From Burhinus oedicnemus (lineage: Eukaryota; Chordata; Aves; Charadriiformes; Burhinidae), in the NCBI GenBank assembly GCA_008921705.1, contig VFFE01007125.1, positions 10,834-74,833 of the forward strand: DNA of 64,000 bases, written 5' to 3'. The notes under the pieces are model-generated. The model was not told the origin of the DNA. It saw only the letters and a program-made list of their open reading frames with translations, and did no database searches. Both the position numbers and the translations under genes were made by a program. Of the stretch, positions 24,201 through 39,200 are shown in pieces. The first letter of the stretch is position 1. Each line of letters starts with the position of its first letter.

Positions 24201-27200
24201 AAACAGGAACTTGCACAAATTGCTTTACAGTGTCTTGGATGATGATTTTTACGTGCTGGGATAACTCTAAGCCTATGGAGTCTCCTCCCACGAGACAGTA
24301 TTTCCTCAAGATGCCTTCTAGAGTGTTTTCTTGCACTTTTTACTTGGAATTGAAATTGTTTCTCTCTCTAGATGCCTGAAGGCACTGGGGAAGAGTGGTG
24401 TAGGGACTGGCATAGGAGTAACATTGTCTCACTCTGCGTTTGTTGGGACTTCCTTGTCAAGCATGAGTGACTTGCAAATCAAATGGCTTCCTCACCTGGT
24501 TTGCTACTTCTGAGGTCGTATTTTTACAGGCAGTGGTTGTAACTTGAGGCTTACTCTGAGCTGCTTCTTGGATTTGAGGTGAAACAGTCCCGGCTTCGTG
24601 AAGCACATGTCTCATGGAGCTGGGGAACAGTTCTCTGCTAAATGAATATGGATACAGCTGTGGCATCCCACAATGCTGCACCTTTATGTCCAGTCTTAAA
24701 GTGAGGCTCTATTTCCCCCTAAAGTAACTCAAAATCTGTCAAAATGCTGTAAAGAACAGCTTTCATATTTGGTGAGGATTGGGCTGGCGAGGTGCGGTGT
24801 GACATAATGTCTTTGCCCTCTGTAATCTTTTACCCCTTCCAACACCCAGGCACACAAGAGCCGATTCAATTCTTAATCTTGGTGTAACGAAACCACCTCG
24901 TGGTTTCTGTATTTGAGTTGATCTAAATTGGGATGGCAGGAGTCCTTGAATCCAACAGCTTTAGGCTATTTTAGGTGGTGAAAATCTGCCATTGGCACTA
25001 TGGAAGGCATTTATAAGTAACAAGCTAATTATGTAAAATGCACACTGTCCACTTGTTAAGATCTTCTTAAAGTTTCATAATCTAATCAGAATTTGCTATG
25101 TATAACACTTGGCTTGTTGTCCTCCCCCCTGCCTTTTTAATGCAACTTAGTTGGATGGATGGATGATCAATACAAGAAGGAAATGCTTTCCTTAATGCTG
25201 GTTGGTTGTGTCCCACATGCCTTTAATACAATGCATAAAGGATTTTTCTTTTAATTACTGAGCCCAAATGCGTTGCTTTGAAGATGGATGATATGCAGTC
25301 CTGTCCGCTCAGCAGCACTCGTAGAATAAAGCTTTGGGTCTCCCTGGGCTATAGGTTAATAGGACTCTTTGTTCATGTTGACTCAATGTAGTATCATAAA
25401 AAAAGATGCATATGCTGAAGTCATCAAGTATTCTGAGCATATTCACCTGAAGTGTTGGCAAAGGTAGGTCTGGCTGAGGTCCTTGCTGATATTCTGTAGT
25501 CCTTCAAAAGGTAAGTGAGGATCCTGCCAGCAGTACAGGCCTGATGAAGACATTTTGGCTATCAATATCAATTTACTCAAAGCATGTGATTAGCCATTCT
25601 TATGGCACCTGCTTCCCTTCCACAAAACTGTGCATGGATTCAATCCTTTGAGGAAGGGTTGCACCATTCCTATAATGGTGTGGGACCTGGGCCTGCCTTG
25701 GTGGCTGTGAATGGAGATTGGGAGACTGATGACGGACTGTCACATTGCTTGTTCTTTCCCTCTTCCTCTTGCTGGGATGAATTGTGGTGTGGAGGAATGG
25801 TGTTTGGGTGTGCTGGGGGAGATTAAGGGAAAGGGCAATGTTGTTGAATGGATGACAATGAGGGGAGAACCATGCAGTGTCCTTGCATTTGGAGCAGAAG
25901 ACAGTGAGGTTTGTGATGTTGGCTGGCTTTGTGGGAACCTGTTCTAGGGTATATCAGGGAGAACATAGTCTTCCTGTAGTCTTCCTGTAATGGTGGTTTA
26001 TCCTTATCTGATGAGCTTGAAACCTTAGCCAGAGCTAGTTTGCTTAGCTGGAGATCTGAGGTTGAAGTTTCATTTGAGGCTTATAAAACCTCAGGGCTGC
26101 AAAGCTCCTTCAGAAAGACAGTCGTGAGACACCTTTTGTCATGGAGTGACCTTTATGCAAGAGCCTCTGAGTATCCTCCTGTTGAGTTTTGTAAGGAACC
26201 AGCCTTTATGTTCACTGTTCATTCCCACAGTCTCTGTTGGGGTTCAGAATGAGGATAAACTTCTGCCATCCCATCACCGTAATGTCTCTCATGCATCCTG
26301 CTCTCTCCAGTGCCCAGAAAGTTTGTTTTTTCACCTGTTTAGTTTTTAAACCTGCCATGAGGATAATATGACATTAGAGTGGAAAAGCTATCGCTGTTGT
26401 GCAGGGGAGGAATTGCAGAGCTGTAAACTGCTCCCAAAATAGATCAGATGATGTGTCAAACCGCCCAACCATCTAAATACTCCATGAGCTGACCTCCGTG
26501 CGATATAAAATAGGGGCTGGGTAAAATGTTTGGAGGGGAAGGGAGGAGGTGAAAAACCCCTTCTGCATGAATCCGCACGCTTGTTTCTAGAAATTGTCCT
26601 TTGTCCAGAAGTTGACTAGGAGCCAGTCTCTGCTTCCAGCTGGGACCTCCAGGTCCTGAATATAAAAACCTAGGGCTGGGGAAGGAGGAGGAAGCTCATT
26701 CTCCAGTTGTTTCTCTGTCCCAGCGAACTCGAGGAGCACTGTGCTTCCCTCAAAGGTTCGATTTCGAGCCCCCCAGCTTTGTGTTGTCTGGAGAGTGACC
26801 TTTTTCTCTTGAGCTGCTGTGCTGCTTTGACAGCGTGTGTGTGTGTGCGCCCACAGGGATATCTCCGGGCGGTGAGGGAAGCTGCTGCCTTGGCTCCAAG
26901 GAGTTTTCTTCCCTGGCTGCCAATCTCTGTGGTCTGGGCAAGGGCAGCTCTGTAACTGCAGCATCTGCCGAGAACAGACCGGGCAGTGTTTGGGAGGGAC
27001 GGCACAATTTATCCGACAGACGGGATGGGGAAGGGGGGGTGGAAAGGAAGAGGCCAAGTCCCGCTGTATGATGCATGGCTGTGGAGCTGTTAAATTTGGG
27101 AGATAAAGGCTTAACAAAAGGGCTGGCTTGAGGTGTTAGGGAGACAAACGGGCGATTCATTACAAAGTCAGATGCGTTCCCTGGCAGGGGCGGCTGGGAG

Positions 27201-30200
27201 AGACTGACACTAACACATGGCTGGCCGGGCGGTCGCTGGAGCCGTGCGAGGCATGCCCACGTCCCGGCGCGCCGAGGGCTGCCGTGGGTGGGAGGCTTGT
27301 TGGGGATGTGGCAGGAATTGGGGGTGCCGAAAGTGAGCGCGGCGGCAATAGCCTCTCCAAGGAAAGAGCAGGGTGCTCCAAACATATGACTCCATCAACC
27401 CCGTGCTGCGAAGTGTTAGTGTGTGCTCAACACCGCTGGGTTGGTTATTGCCATCATCCAAAGGGTTGGTTATTGCCATGTTCCAAAGGGTTGGAGAGTG
27501 CAGGTGGGTTAAATGCTGCTGCTGAAGCAAGGTCCTGCAGTGCATCTCTTAAAGGGTCCTGCCTGGGTGCTCAGAACATAAAAACTGCCATACGGGCTCA
27601 AACTGAAGGTTTCTTCAGCCAGGTATGGACACCTGGGGAAGGTAAGGAGAAGTGGGCTAAGTGATGTGTCTCCTGGTGTGTCCTGCTTGCTCCTGGCAGT
27701 CGGTGGTTTAGAGGCTTCCTGAGCCAGAGGCTGCGCTCAAGCCCTCATGTTTCATCACCCACCTGGGTGAACCTCCCTTTCCTGAATCTGTCTAATCCCT
27801 TTTGGAATCGATTCATATTTTTGGGCTTCACAACATCCGGTGGCAATGAGCCTTGCAGTTTAATGATGTGCTGTTTGGAAAACGGGCTCCATTCTCGGAG
27901 TGTCTTGCATTTATTACTATTTTTTTTTAATGCTGTGCCTGGCCTGAATCAGCAGATCTGATCCCTGCATTGCCCAGGCCAAAGTGTTCCCTGTTGAACC
28001 CCCAGCCCTGGACAGACCTGTGGACTTGCTTAGGCTTCATGTCAGCAGCTTGAGCTCTGGAGAGCCAGAAGAAGAGACGGGAGGTGTTTTGGGAACGGCC
28101 CTTGTGAAGGAATGCCCTGACCCCATGTGTGATGCTTTCTGATGCCGCCTTTGTCACCGTGCTGGAATAAACATAAGACAGCCCCAGTGCAAGAAGCACA
28201 ATGAACAAACATCTATGGGTTTTTGTTTTTTTTTTTTTGGTCCTCTTTGTTTGGATTTCAAGTGCTAAATATCGTTTGTTATGTGCAACTCTCCCCAGAC
28301 AAGGGAAACTACCGAGAAAGATCAAGAACTTGGATTTCCTTTGTGTGGAACAGAAAACCAAAACTATTGCTGCAGGTTTATAGCACAGATGACTTTCTGG
28401 CTTTTAGGAATTTGGGCTTTATGGTAGGAGTTGATGTAACGCAGAGTTTGCGTATGGCTCAACTCTTTCTTGCAAGAAAATCGTGCCATTGAGCACCTGG
28501 CCTGTTTCCTCTGCTCTGCTGTCTTAAAAATCTGGTATAAATTATTCTGCTGTATTCCTTGGTGTGATCCATTGCATCTGTGCATCCCCACCAGAAACAA
28601 CTCAAAAGCAAGGCAGTGGGGAGGGATGGTTGTGTATGTTCTGTAAATGTGATCTAGAAATGTCCCTTGTTTTCTAGGTCATGGAGAACTCTTAGAAATA
28701 TTCTACATTAAAATGAACTACTCTAACCCCACGTCAGGGATGGAGCTGAGATGGTTTTTACTGCAGCAGGCATCTGAGATCCTAGAAGGGGCAGGATTTT
28801 CAGTAGTGTAAAAAAACCCAAACAAACAAAAAAAAGCAAACCCCAGAGTAAAACAACAACAACAAACCCACAAACAAAACCAACAACAACAAAAAACCCC
28901 AGAAAAGCCACACTGATCAAACAAAACCCCATACCTTATGGTAGTTCTGACTTCCTGCTGCAAGGATGTGTCACTACAGGACATAGACAATGTTGTGCGT
29001 GTCTCTCACCAATTCATCCTATTATGGAAAATATTCTAAAAACCTCTTTCCTCCCTCCACACCATGGAGAGCTAAATGGGATAAAACAAGATTTTTATTT
29101 TTTTTTCCTGTGAGCTTTTTTTTTTTTCACCTTCTTCCATCGCGTTGCTCCCTACTGGCTGCTTCCCTGCACCAAAACTCATGTTGCCTACGGTCTAGTG
29201 GGACCCACGCCAAAAGAAATGATGTTAAGCTTAAGAGGGAGGGGGGAATAAAATTAAATAAAAATAAGCGGTGGGCAGGATAAGGAGCAGTGGTGGGTCG
29301 TGGGGTGGGGGTCCGGGAACTGTCCAGCTGTGGAGGGGGTGCCGGTGGGGGGGTAGTTCCCGGCACAGGCTGCTAAGGGCAAAACTAATGCCGTCTTAAA
29401 TCGGGAGTGAAAGCCCCTGTTGCCGCCTGGCCCGTGCATTCCACTGGCACCGCGGTTCACCGGCCAGTTTTAAGTTGGGTTGAAAATCCTTCATAAATCT
29501 CACTGATTGCCGTTTCATTCTTGAGAGGATGAAGGGGGGGAGAGGAAACAACCTTCCCCTTCTCTTCTTCCCCCTCCCACCTCCCTCCCCGCCTTCTTTC
29601 TCCACCTCTGCTCGCTTACGGACAAAATGGGTTGTTCCAGAGGAATTAGGTTGCAGGCAGCCCTTGGGGCCAAACCTACCTGGGACCTGCCAGCCAAGGG
29701 CAGCTAACAGTCAAGTGTAAAAAAAAATGAAGCACCCCCCCCTCAAAAACCCAGCAGTGTTTTCCAAAGCTGGTTTGGTGCTGGGAATTGTTTGGCACAA
29801 GCCATGTAAATTGCAAGGAATGCTGCAAACGCCTGTAGAGCTGGTCCTGATGTTTGCCCTCTCCTTGTACCCTGACGGTGCCGGTGAATCTTAATGCTGC
29901 AAGTCAGATATTTGCCTAAAATAAAAATGGCTTTTGCTCTGGTGGACTGGAAATCTTCCTGAATAAGATTTGTTGTAAGGAGAGGGGGCGGGAAAGGAGG
30001 AGAGGTGGTTCAGGCACACCATCAAGGGTTGAAGGACCCAAGTTTAATCCCTCCCTCTGCAGTGGGGTTCCTCTGTGATTGCTTGTGTCCCCCTCACCGG
30101 GGGAAGGGGGGCAGAAGGGATGGCAATGCTTCCTTACTTCGGTGGAGCGCTCTTAGTTGCAATTCATAACCTGTGCAGGTCTTCTGCCTTGCATGAGGGG

Positions 30201-33200
30201 GAAACGCTGCAGCAGCTTGAAGTATTTGCTTGTGGTGCTTCTGGTCACCACGGTGCAAAAATAGCTGTTCCTCGTGGCACTTTGGTCCCATAGGTTCTGT
30301 GCAGGAATTCACCATAACGAGAACATCTCCAGCCCTTCACATCTGAACTGAGTCACGTATTCCCTGCTTGTTCACCAAAGTATTTTTCCTTTGGTTGCTA
30401 AATTTTGCCCTCATATACTATGTGCCAAACTTTTTTTTCCTGGTAATTTGTACAGGAGAAGTTGAGGGCATGTTTTGGCAGGAAATTGCATGGAAGCTTA
30501 TTTATACATGCAGCAACCATTCTGTATCGGAGGCAACCGTCTGTGTCCTGCCCCATTCACAGAAAAATCCCTTCTGAACTGATGTGACAACCCCTTTGTA
30601 AGGGTGTTGGGGTCCAGCTCTCTTCTCAGGGCAGGACAGCTGGCCTGGGGAGATTTCGCTTGCTTGGACTGCCGTGTTCAGCAGCCTGGGAGAAGTCCTC
30701 TGACTTCTGTGTGAACTTGAGCTAAGGCTAAAGTGGAAAACTTGGGCGTGAATTATCTCTGTGGCAGCACCTGGGCCTGAAAAGAGCTTAATGGTTTGGG
30801 ATCAGAGTGGTTGATGTGTGTTTAGAAATGTCCAGGAGAGTGCTGTTGGAAAGGGAAGAGTTGGAGATTTGCACCAGCAAACTTGTTCTTTCAGAAGCGG
30901 CTGCTATTTCTCTTTTTGCTGGATGCTGGAAGTAACTCTTGATAGGACCTGAGAGCCTGGCAGGTATGTGTAGCAGGATGCTTATGTGCCCACTCCATCC
31001 CCTTGCCCGAGATGCTCAGAGAGGCCCAGAGAAAACCCCTGTAAAGATCTATCCAGGCAGAGGAGCGATTGCAGCTAAGTTTGAATGACTGAAGCCTCCA
31101 AGGATCTGCACCTTTTTGTCTCCTAAAAAAAAGAAAATCTGTTTGAGCATACTTCATCAGGAGTCTGATGGAGACTGATGCTTCCTTCCCTGGTAAGTGG
31201 GATCTGTTGGGTTGGAAATTCCCCCATGCTGTAGCTTTTCTCCTCTCTGCCATCCCAATTCCCACCACTCAGAAGCAGAACCGAGGACTTGAAGGCATTC
31301 CCCTCTGAAACATATGCTCTTCACTGGAGCATGAGCATAGGGTATGGCTGCTCTCCACCTGCATGAAGTGAGGTGGTAAGGCCCTGTTGTCCATACAACG
31401 TGTTGGTGGAAGTGTGTAATGCTGTAGTAGTCTCCGTGGTGGGGGCTGTTACTTGTTTCTTTGCAAGCAGAAGCTGCAACTGAGTTTTGGGCAATATTGA
31501 CTAATGAGGACATCCACATTTGAGGGGTTGCCACCCAAAGAAAAGCTCTGACTGTGCGTACCGTGCAATTGAGGGGAAGATAGAGATCAAAATAACAATT
31601 GAGACATACTTGTGATGAGAACAGCTGTATTTGTTACTTGAATTTACAAACTTTTTTTTGGCTTTGTTTAATGGTCTCCAACAAGAAGACACAATTGTTT
31701 GTGGATGAATGACATAGAGAGCAAAAAAGGAAAGGTCAGCACAAAGCAGCAGTGAGTTGGTTGGGAATGACCTTGAAAGAAAAGCACTGGCGTGTGCATA
31801 AGGGGCAGTGGTCTGTCTGTGGATGATGACAAGGAGAGGAAGCCTTGCCAAGGGCCAGGATGGACAGAGTTTTTAGCAAAGCTTCTTGTTGCTGGTTAGC
31901 CACCCATCAGCTAGAGGTCAGAGATGGAGGGAAGGGTCCAGGAGTGGAAATGAGCTTAGAGTCTCATGTGAAAGCTTGGCTGGAGTTAGCTGGGAGGAAG
32001 ATGAGTACAGCTTGGGATGACTGTAGGAGCAGAGGTGTCATGGGAGTAACTTGAGGGTGGCTGGAGGTGCAAAAGCCAGGGTGGCACAGGAGGATGAAGG
32101 AGCCCTGGGACTTGCCCAGCTCAAATCTGATGCTGCATTTTGTCAGAGCAGTTGACATAAGTACTCAATACCTTGCTGTGGAGCGTAGGCTCTTCAGCTC
32201 TGTCCTGTAAAGCCCTGGATGGTTTACGTTTTCCCAGCCTGGGAGAAACACTTTTCCTCCTGTCACCTTCTTTGACCCCCACAATGTCACAGCACAATGC
32301 CAGAGGATATTGGTGGAAAAATTACGCTAGGGAAGGGTTGAGCTAGAAGTGGTGAATAACTCTAACAGAGCAATCTTCCTGAAGGGACTTAACGCTTGCT
32401 GAGATGGCAGGATGTTGTGGAAGCTGAGAAATCCTTGCTGGCGTTTGGAGAATACCTTGTGTTATCACTTTTTTTTTTTTTTTTTTTTTTGGTAAGGACT
32501 CAAAGGAATACGGGGTTTTTCTTTTGCATGTGTATACTTTACCCAAAGTAGGAAACCTTTGCCTTTGTAGCTCAGTGAATGGCAGTGGATTTTGAAACTA
32601 GCGTGTATGGCTTTGGATTTTATGGTCTGAGCAAGGTGACAACAGACACGAGTGACTGAACGCTGCTGGGGTGAGTACTGCATCTTGGAGCAAAAATACT
32701 TAGTTCTGACTTTGAGGCATAGAAAGAAGATAAAGAATTGAATTATTTAGTAGCAAAGAAAAGAAAGACTTCTGTGATCCCAAATGATTTGAGGGCACAC
32801 CAATTCTTCTGGCAGCTCTGGGAAGAGCAGCAATGAGGTTGATGAGCGCTCTTCAGATACCTTCCTCCAAAGGATGTTGAGTTACTGTGAGCACAATGGT
32901 GGCACTTGTACCTGTGAACACTCGAAAAACAAACAACGCAGTGCAGAATGAGAGAGTTGATTCTTCAATGGTCACCTTCTTGCTCCAAATATCAAGTCTT
33001 CATTACTCACCATGGAATACAGTTTTCTTGGACTTTTGGCTTCTTATAATTTAAACAGCAATTAGTCTTTGTGTGACAGGGGGACCACGGTCAATCAATT
33101 TAGGATAGCTTCTTCACGGTGTGGGAGTGTGGTGGTGGGGGAGAGAGAAGGCAACTGAAGGTTGTTGGATGCAAAAAATTAGTAACATAGGCCTGGTGTC

Positions 33201-36200
33201 CAGCATAACTCAGTCCGGCTCCTTGAGTTATGGAGTCATTAATTTTAGGTATTGAAGTGTAGAAGGTTAATGTGCAAGCTGTTGACTTTTCAGAAACTTT
33301 GTAAAATTCTTAAATAAAGGAAAGAAGTGGTGGAAAGAGAAGAAAAAGTATTAGAAAAGTAGCAATACTGCAGGAAAAAACATTCATGTAAAAAGTGAAA
33401 ATAGAATCAATTCGGCCTTTGTACAGAGGTGCCAAAGATAAATCTCCCAGCAGAGAAGGAAGCGCTGGGATAGGAATGCAATATTTCAGCAGGCCTATCA
33501 TTCCAGACGGGTATAGCAGAGGCGTTTCCTTGCAGGAAAGCAGCTCACCTTGTCTCACGTCTCTGGTGGTGCTTGCAAAGCAAACTCTTGAACATGTCAA
33601 AAACGAGAGTGCAGGCACCTTACTTCTATCTCTTCCCCCTCAAATTCTCATCGGGAAAGTCCCCAGTTAAATAAGGGAAAACACAGGGACACTGAGTGAG
33701 CTCACGAGGTGATAAAAACCCTTGACTTATGAGATGAGCTGACAGCAGGACCCATCTTTGAACTGCTTCTCTGGAAGGGCAATAATTCCATGTTGCTACA
33801 GATAAAACTTGGCTACACAGCTATCGGTGTGAGTTGTGCGGTGGCAAGGGCTGCGTTTGGGATCTCTCCCAAGCCCGGGTGATTAGAGTCTGAACGCCAG
33901 GAGAGGGAAGCAATTAGCAATGTTTGACATGAGGTTCATAACCAAGGCAGCCGAATGCCACCAGTAGTGTATGAGCAAACCGGATAGGTCTTGCTATTTA
34001 CAGCTGGTGAATAATAAACCTTCTGGTTTCTTGGCTTCAAACGAGTGACAGATTGTACTGGAAGGAGAATAGCGCAAATGATGTTGCGAAGGTTCCTCGC
34101 AAGCAGGTGGGTATGGCACTGAGCAGCCAGGTTCTTCCTGAGGTGCAAGTGTGCCATTCAGAGCAGAAGTCGGGCAAGGTGCGCAGAAGATCAGGTCAAA
34201 GTCTGAAGCAGAAACAGTCTCTTGACTTTGTAGATTCATATTGCTCTCATAGAGGCCAGAGTTAATTTCCAGAGAGTTAAAGCTTCGTGGGCTGTGTGCA
34301 ATGAGCTCTTTGGTCTCTCTCCAGGCTCCTAGTGGACAAACACGCCTTCATCTCATGCTCTACCCCCTCGATCCAAAATAATACAATTGCATGGAGTGCT
34401 AGCTGGCAGTTTAATCTTAACAGTTGTGCATCGGGTGTGTATAAAATAAAATAAAACCCCACACCCCTTCTCCCCCATCCTGAAAAACTTCCTTGGACGG
34501 AACAGCTCGGTCTTTGTGAGGAGCTGAGAAAGCATCCGACTCTGACACCGTTGCCTTACAGGACCTCACTCAGCCTAGGTTGCATAAAAGGGCTTTATAG
34601 GATTATAAAGGTTCCATGCAGCGGCAGCTCCAAGGCAGCGTTTCAGGTGGGGGCACTGGCTCTCCCTGGCTCTGCCTGCACTTGTTTATTATCGATGCCA
34701 CGCTCTGAAAAGTGCCACCTCACCCGTCTTCCCGGGGCTGCTGGAATGTGTGTGCAGAGCTGAGGCATCGGTCTGCATCGGTCCCCCCTCTGCTGAAATA
34801 GGCACGGATCCAGCACCGGGGAGGGAAAACCTACGTGTGCATGCACGCGTGCTGCTTTTGCCTCATGGAGGTCTTCTCCTGGAAGAGCTTCATTGCTTGT
34901 TGGCTAAGAAAAGCCCCTTTCCCTTAAATTTACTCCTTGTCTTCCTCCACTGTCATCTCCAGTGATGGACGGGTCTTTGTTCAGCGTGTGCATTGCGTGG
35001 CTTGTTTTTCACCAGCTTGGATTTTCATGTCCCCTTTTCTCTAACGGGTGAGGACAGGGCAGAGATAGGTCGGGAAGAAGGTGTTGTTCTGCCTTCCCTG
35101 TAGGAACATCATGTTGGTGTCTTGCCTTTGGGTTGTTTTCTTGGGAAAGGTAAAGGGGATGTGTGCTTGTGGACCCAGCTTTCTCAGCTCACCATGGCTG
35201 TTACCCACATGTCCCAGATATTGGAGCTGGTGAACTCCTGCCTAAGCCTTTTGCACAGAGGAGTGAAAATGGACATTGCTGACAATTTTCTGTTGTTTCT
35301 CAGGACTTTCCATCCATTGGTTCTGAGCGGCTGCCGGAGGGCTGTCTTCTGGCATTGTGCTCACCACAAATCCTGTTTTCTACCTTCTCCCTATCCTAGG
35401 CTCTTTATTTATTTATTTAGGTGACTCTTGCTGGGACCCGCTTTGGAGATATGTGTAATTGGGCTGTGCTATCAGCAACTACACTGCGAAGTATCTCAAA
35501 GCCAAGCACCTAAGGGGGAGGGTGGGGAAGGGATTCATAATCACCAATTGCTCTGCAGAAATCTTGGCTATAGGATCAATTCCTGTATCCCTCCTCACTG
35601 CGATAGCAATCTGCTACGTGATACTTGGAGCTTGTCTTTTCCAGAACAGTTGAACCGTACAACTTAGTTGAACGGTACCTGCTCAGTTGGAAAGGTAAAC
35701 TGGGGAAAGGGAGCTGTAAAAAAATGCTCTGTCTCTCTCCTTTGCCAACCGTGAAAGCTTGCAGGAATGAACCTTCAGAACAGAATTATCGATGAAGGCC
35801 AGGAATGAACATCCTGCAGATTTTCTGTACTACTGTGAAGCTCAGACCAAGCCACTTTTCTCATGAACAAGCCCACTCGGAAGTTTGGTTAACGAGGCAC
35901 CAGGGCTCAGTGATGTCCCATCTCCTTGGGGAGCAGTCAAGCCCAAGTCCGCACTCTGTCCCAGTCCAGACAGAGCAAAAATGTAAGGGTTAACATTTGT
36001 CAGTGCTTCTGATGGAGCTTGCTGTTTGGCCTTTTGGATGTTTTTATCATTTTGGGGGAGAAGAATTTGGGGGGAAAAAAAACCATTTTTTGGGAAATTT
36101 ACACTGGTTACACTAGTTTTCCATGTTTCCCACAAGTCACTCTGACTCTTTGTTTTTACCATTGCAGTTTTTCTTTTTTTTCTGGAAATCCAAATACTTT

Positions 36201-39200
36201 TGAAGGCAACCGAAGGAGAATGTTTCCCTGCCCATCTCTTTGTTCTCCTAAAAATCCAAGCCCTGCCATTTTATTTTCTTCCTCCTTTAGATATCTGTTG
36301 TTAAACCATTAGTAATGACTGGATCTGTACGGGATGTTGCTGGCCGTGGCTGAGGTCAGGATTTTATGGCCATTGTGCAAGGAGGTTTGAGAGTGGAAGC
36401 ATCCTAGCTGCTTGCCCTCTGGGACCGTGCGCCTGGCAGGATGCGTCCCACTGATTAGAGAGAAATCCTCATTAAAAAAAGAAACGACAAACCACTGCTC
36501 CTGCAGAGCAGGTGGGGTTTTAAAGGGTTTCCATGGTCCTTCTGTGTTCAGCAAAAAGAATGAATGTGTGCTCCCCTCCCATGCCCACCACCCCGTTTAC
36601 CCCGGTGGTCCTGCAATGATGGAGATGTCTGAGCCTGCGACCCATCCCTGCACTTGCCTGTGCAGGACTGTGACATTCCAGCATGTTTTCAATCCTGACT
36701 TGAGGCGATTCTTCCTTTTTGGCTGGGGAAATGCATCTTCAGGTCCTTCGAAACCCTACATAGTGATTCCCATTGACTGCGTGGACTGGCACCTGGCCGG
36801 AAAAGGGCAGAGCCAGGAGAGTGGGGTGCGGGCAGCCCGGCCAACAAACCGCTCATGAGCCCAGCAGATGTTCCTGCAGCCTCTCTGCTCCCTGGGGCTG
36901 ATGCCAGCCTGGTCCTTTTCCAACAGCTGGTCACTTGACACCGGGAACAGTCCGCTGGCTTCTTTTGTTGCACATTGTACCAGTCAAGGACCTTGTGCTC
37001 GGAGAAGGCAGGGGAGGGGAGAAGGCAAGGGGACACGTATTTCTTCAGGTCATTTTTTTGGTTTTGAGCTCGTTCTGCCTTGTAAAAGCTTTTGGCAGTA
37101 TCGGCTGTAAGAGCGTGTCCTGCTCTCAAGCCTCAGGTTGTGGCTCACTAGGTTTTATGTAAGGTTTTCTTCTGCTGAGGGCAGTGTCTGTACGTGCTTT
37201 CTCGGTGTGTCTCCTGGGGTCTGGTGGGACGAATCACACTCTATCTCTCTTCCAAAGCCAGATCTGCTTGATTTTCTAATGTTACTTTTTTTTTTTTTTT
37301 TTTTAATGCACATGAGAGTGGCTGTAGTGCTCTTGTCTTGCTAGTTTCCTGAGTTTATGCAGTTAGATACCTTCTATTTTTCCCTATTTCAGTTTTTAAC
37401 ACAGTCCTGTGGTGGAGATTGCCAAGGTCTTTGGTCCAAACAAGCTCTGAGAGCTGGCAGAGAAAATAAATCCAAATATTGCTTCTTACCCATCTCTTCT
37501 TGCTCCTACCTTGCACGCACACTACAGAGAGACTGGCTGTAAAATCCCTCCTTGCCCAAAATCAGCAAATCCACATGGGTGCTCAGCCAGGGAGAGCTCG
37601 ATCCCACCACGGCCCCCATTTCTACCACGGATTGTACTTCTCTGTCCTCACTGCTGTGCCCCTCTGTTCCTCTGCAGGCTAACGGGGAACGAACCCCTGA
37701 CCATCCTCCCTCTGACCTCAGAAATGGAGGAAGCTGCCGTCAAAGCCCACTACAAAGTCTGTGACCGCCTGAAGCTGGAGAAGAAGCAGCGCAGGATGTG
37801 CCGGCGGGACCCCGGCGTGGCCGAGACCTTGATGGAGGCGATCAGCATGAGCGCCCTGGAGTGCCAGTACCAATTTCGCTTTGAGCGCTGGAACTGCACC
37901 CTCGAGGGTCGCTACCGGGCCAGCTTGCTAAAGAGAGGTGAGTGGGGTGGTGGGGGGGTCTGTCGGGGGTCCTGGCACCTCCTGCATCCATCAGCTTCCC
38001 TGGCGTTTTGCAGAGTGGTCACCCTGGTACATCCTTGGCTGGTGGTGGGTCACCACCTCCTCAGAGGTCCAAAAACAGCTCTTGGAAGGTGAAGACTCAG
38101 GCTCAGTTCATCCATGAAAGTGCACAGCAGGCAAGGGATGTGCTATATGGCAGTAATTTATAGGTTTATACTAGCAAAGCAGTCCCTGTCCTCTTGCCAT
38201 CGCTGGCCATGGCTCCTCTCCTTGGACACTGGAGATGTTTGTGTGTGTGACTGCAGCCAGTAGCTACGGGTCCTCCTCACTCCTGCTGGAAGTTGAGCTG
38301 TTGCTGGAGAGGAAGGTGTTGAAGTTCCCAAAGCTGTCTCCTCTCTCTCTTTTTTTTTTTATTATTTCTTTTTTTTTTTTCCTATTTATTATGTCAGCCT
38401 TTCAGGAAAGAAATTGAGAAAATACCTTGTTAAGGGAAATAAGGCAAAACGGACTGTTCTGTGCTGTTAGTGGGGGCAAGGGGAGCCCTATCGTAGTGCA
38501 GGGCAAAACCTGCAAATGTTTGTGTGTCCTGTTACTGCTCTGCCCAGGGAACAGGTCCCTGGATGTGAGCCTTCCCAGAAGCTCAGGTGGAGATGACCAG
38601 AAGCTGAGAGAGAGTGTTGGAGGAGCAGGTGGTATTTTACACATGTAGTCCAGTTTCCTGCACCCTTCCAGTAAAACCCAGCTCTTATTTCTGGACTGAA
38701 GCTAACGATGCAGCAAGACCATTTTACAGATAGCTTGCATGGGTCTCGAGGGCTTTAGGGACTTCCAGAAAGTCCCACACTCGATGACGGAGCTGCACCT
38801 AGAAACCCAGTGTCCCATGTGCTCAAAGAGAAGAGGTTTGCAAAGTGCCCGCCCTTGCTAATTAGCGAGAAGGAGTAATTCAGAAGCTCTGGGGCTTAAC
38901 TAATGCACTGTCACTGACTGCGGTGGAAACAAGGAAAGTCCTCATGAAACCCAAGAGGTCCAGCCAGAGCTGCAAGACATTTAAAAATATCCCTGCATGC
39001 CAGAGGAGTCCCTGGATTAGTGGCGCCTTGGGAAAGCCAAGCACTTTCTCATGCTGACACCTGGAGGCCACAGCTTGTTCCTTCAGAAGTGCCTCCCCCC
39101 GTGGGCAGCCCTTGGCAAGGGGTATTTCCAGGCAGCCTGAAGTCGAGCTGCCTTAAAACACCTTGGAGAACCACCCACCACCCCCCCTTTCACCCCTTGT

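Larger units (their letters stand above)
27891..37677 (+). other. WNT9A intron 1, distal part
   Basis: This part extends to the exon 2 acceptor. It holds the A/C-rich tract at 28811-28902, poly-T runs at 32469-32490 and 37286-37304, and ordinary intronic sequence. The stretch 33700-33960 has balanced composition and looks unique, but nothing specific is recognised in it. No exon or RNA gene was found. Confidence 0.7.

Noticed and set aside
26750..27385. 211-codon minus-strand open frame
   Set aside because: It is proline/serine-rich, lies over a GC- and CpG-rich patch and resembles no protein I know.
28718..28990. Hydrophobic F/V/G/C-rich minus-strand frame that looks like a membrane protein
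   Set aside because: It is the translation of the A/C low-complexity tract read on the other strand.
32566..32640. tRNA-like start (GTAGCTCAGTGAATGG resembles an A box)
   Set aside because: There is no B box (GGTTCGAATCC) at the right distance and no acceptor stem pairing.
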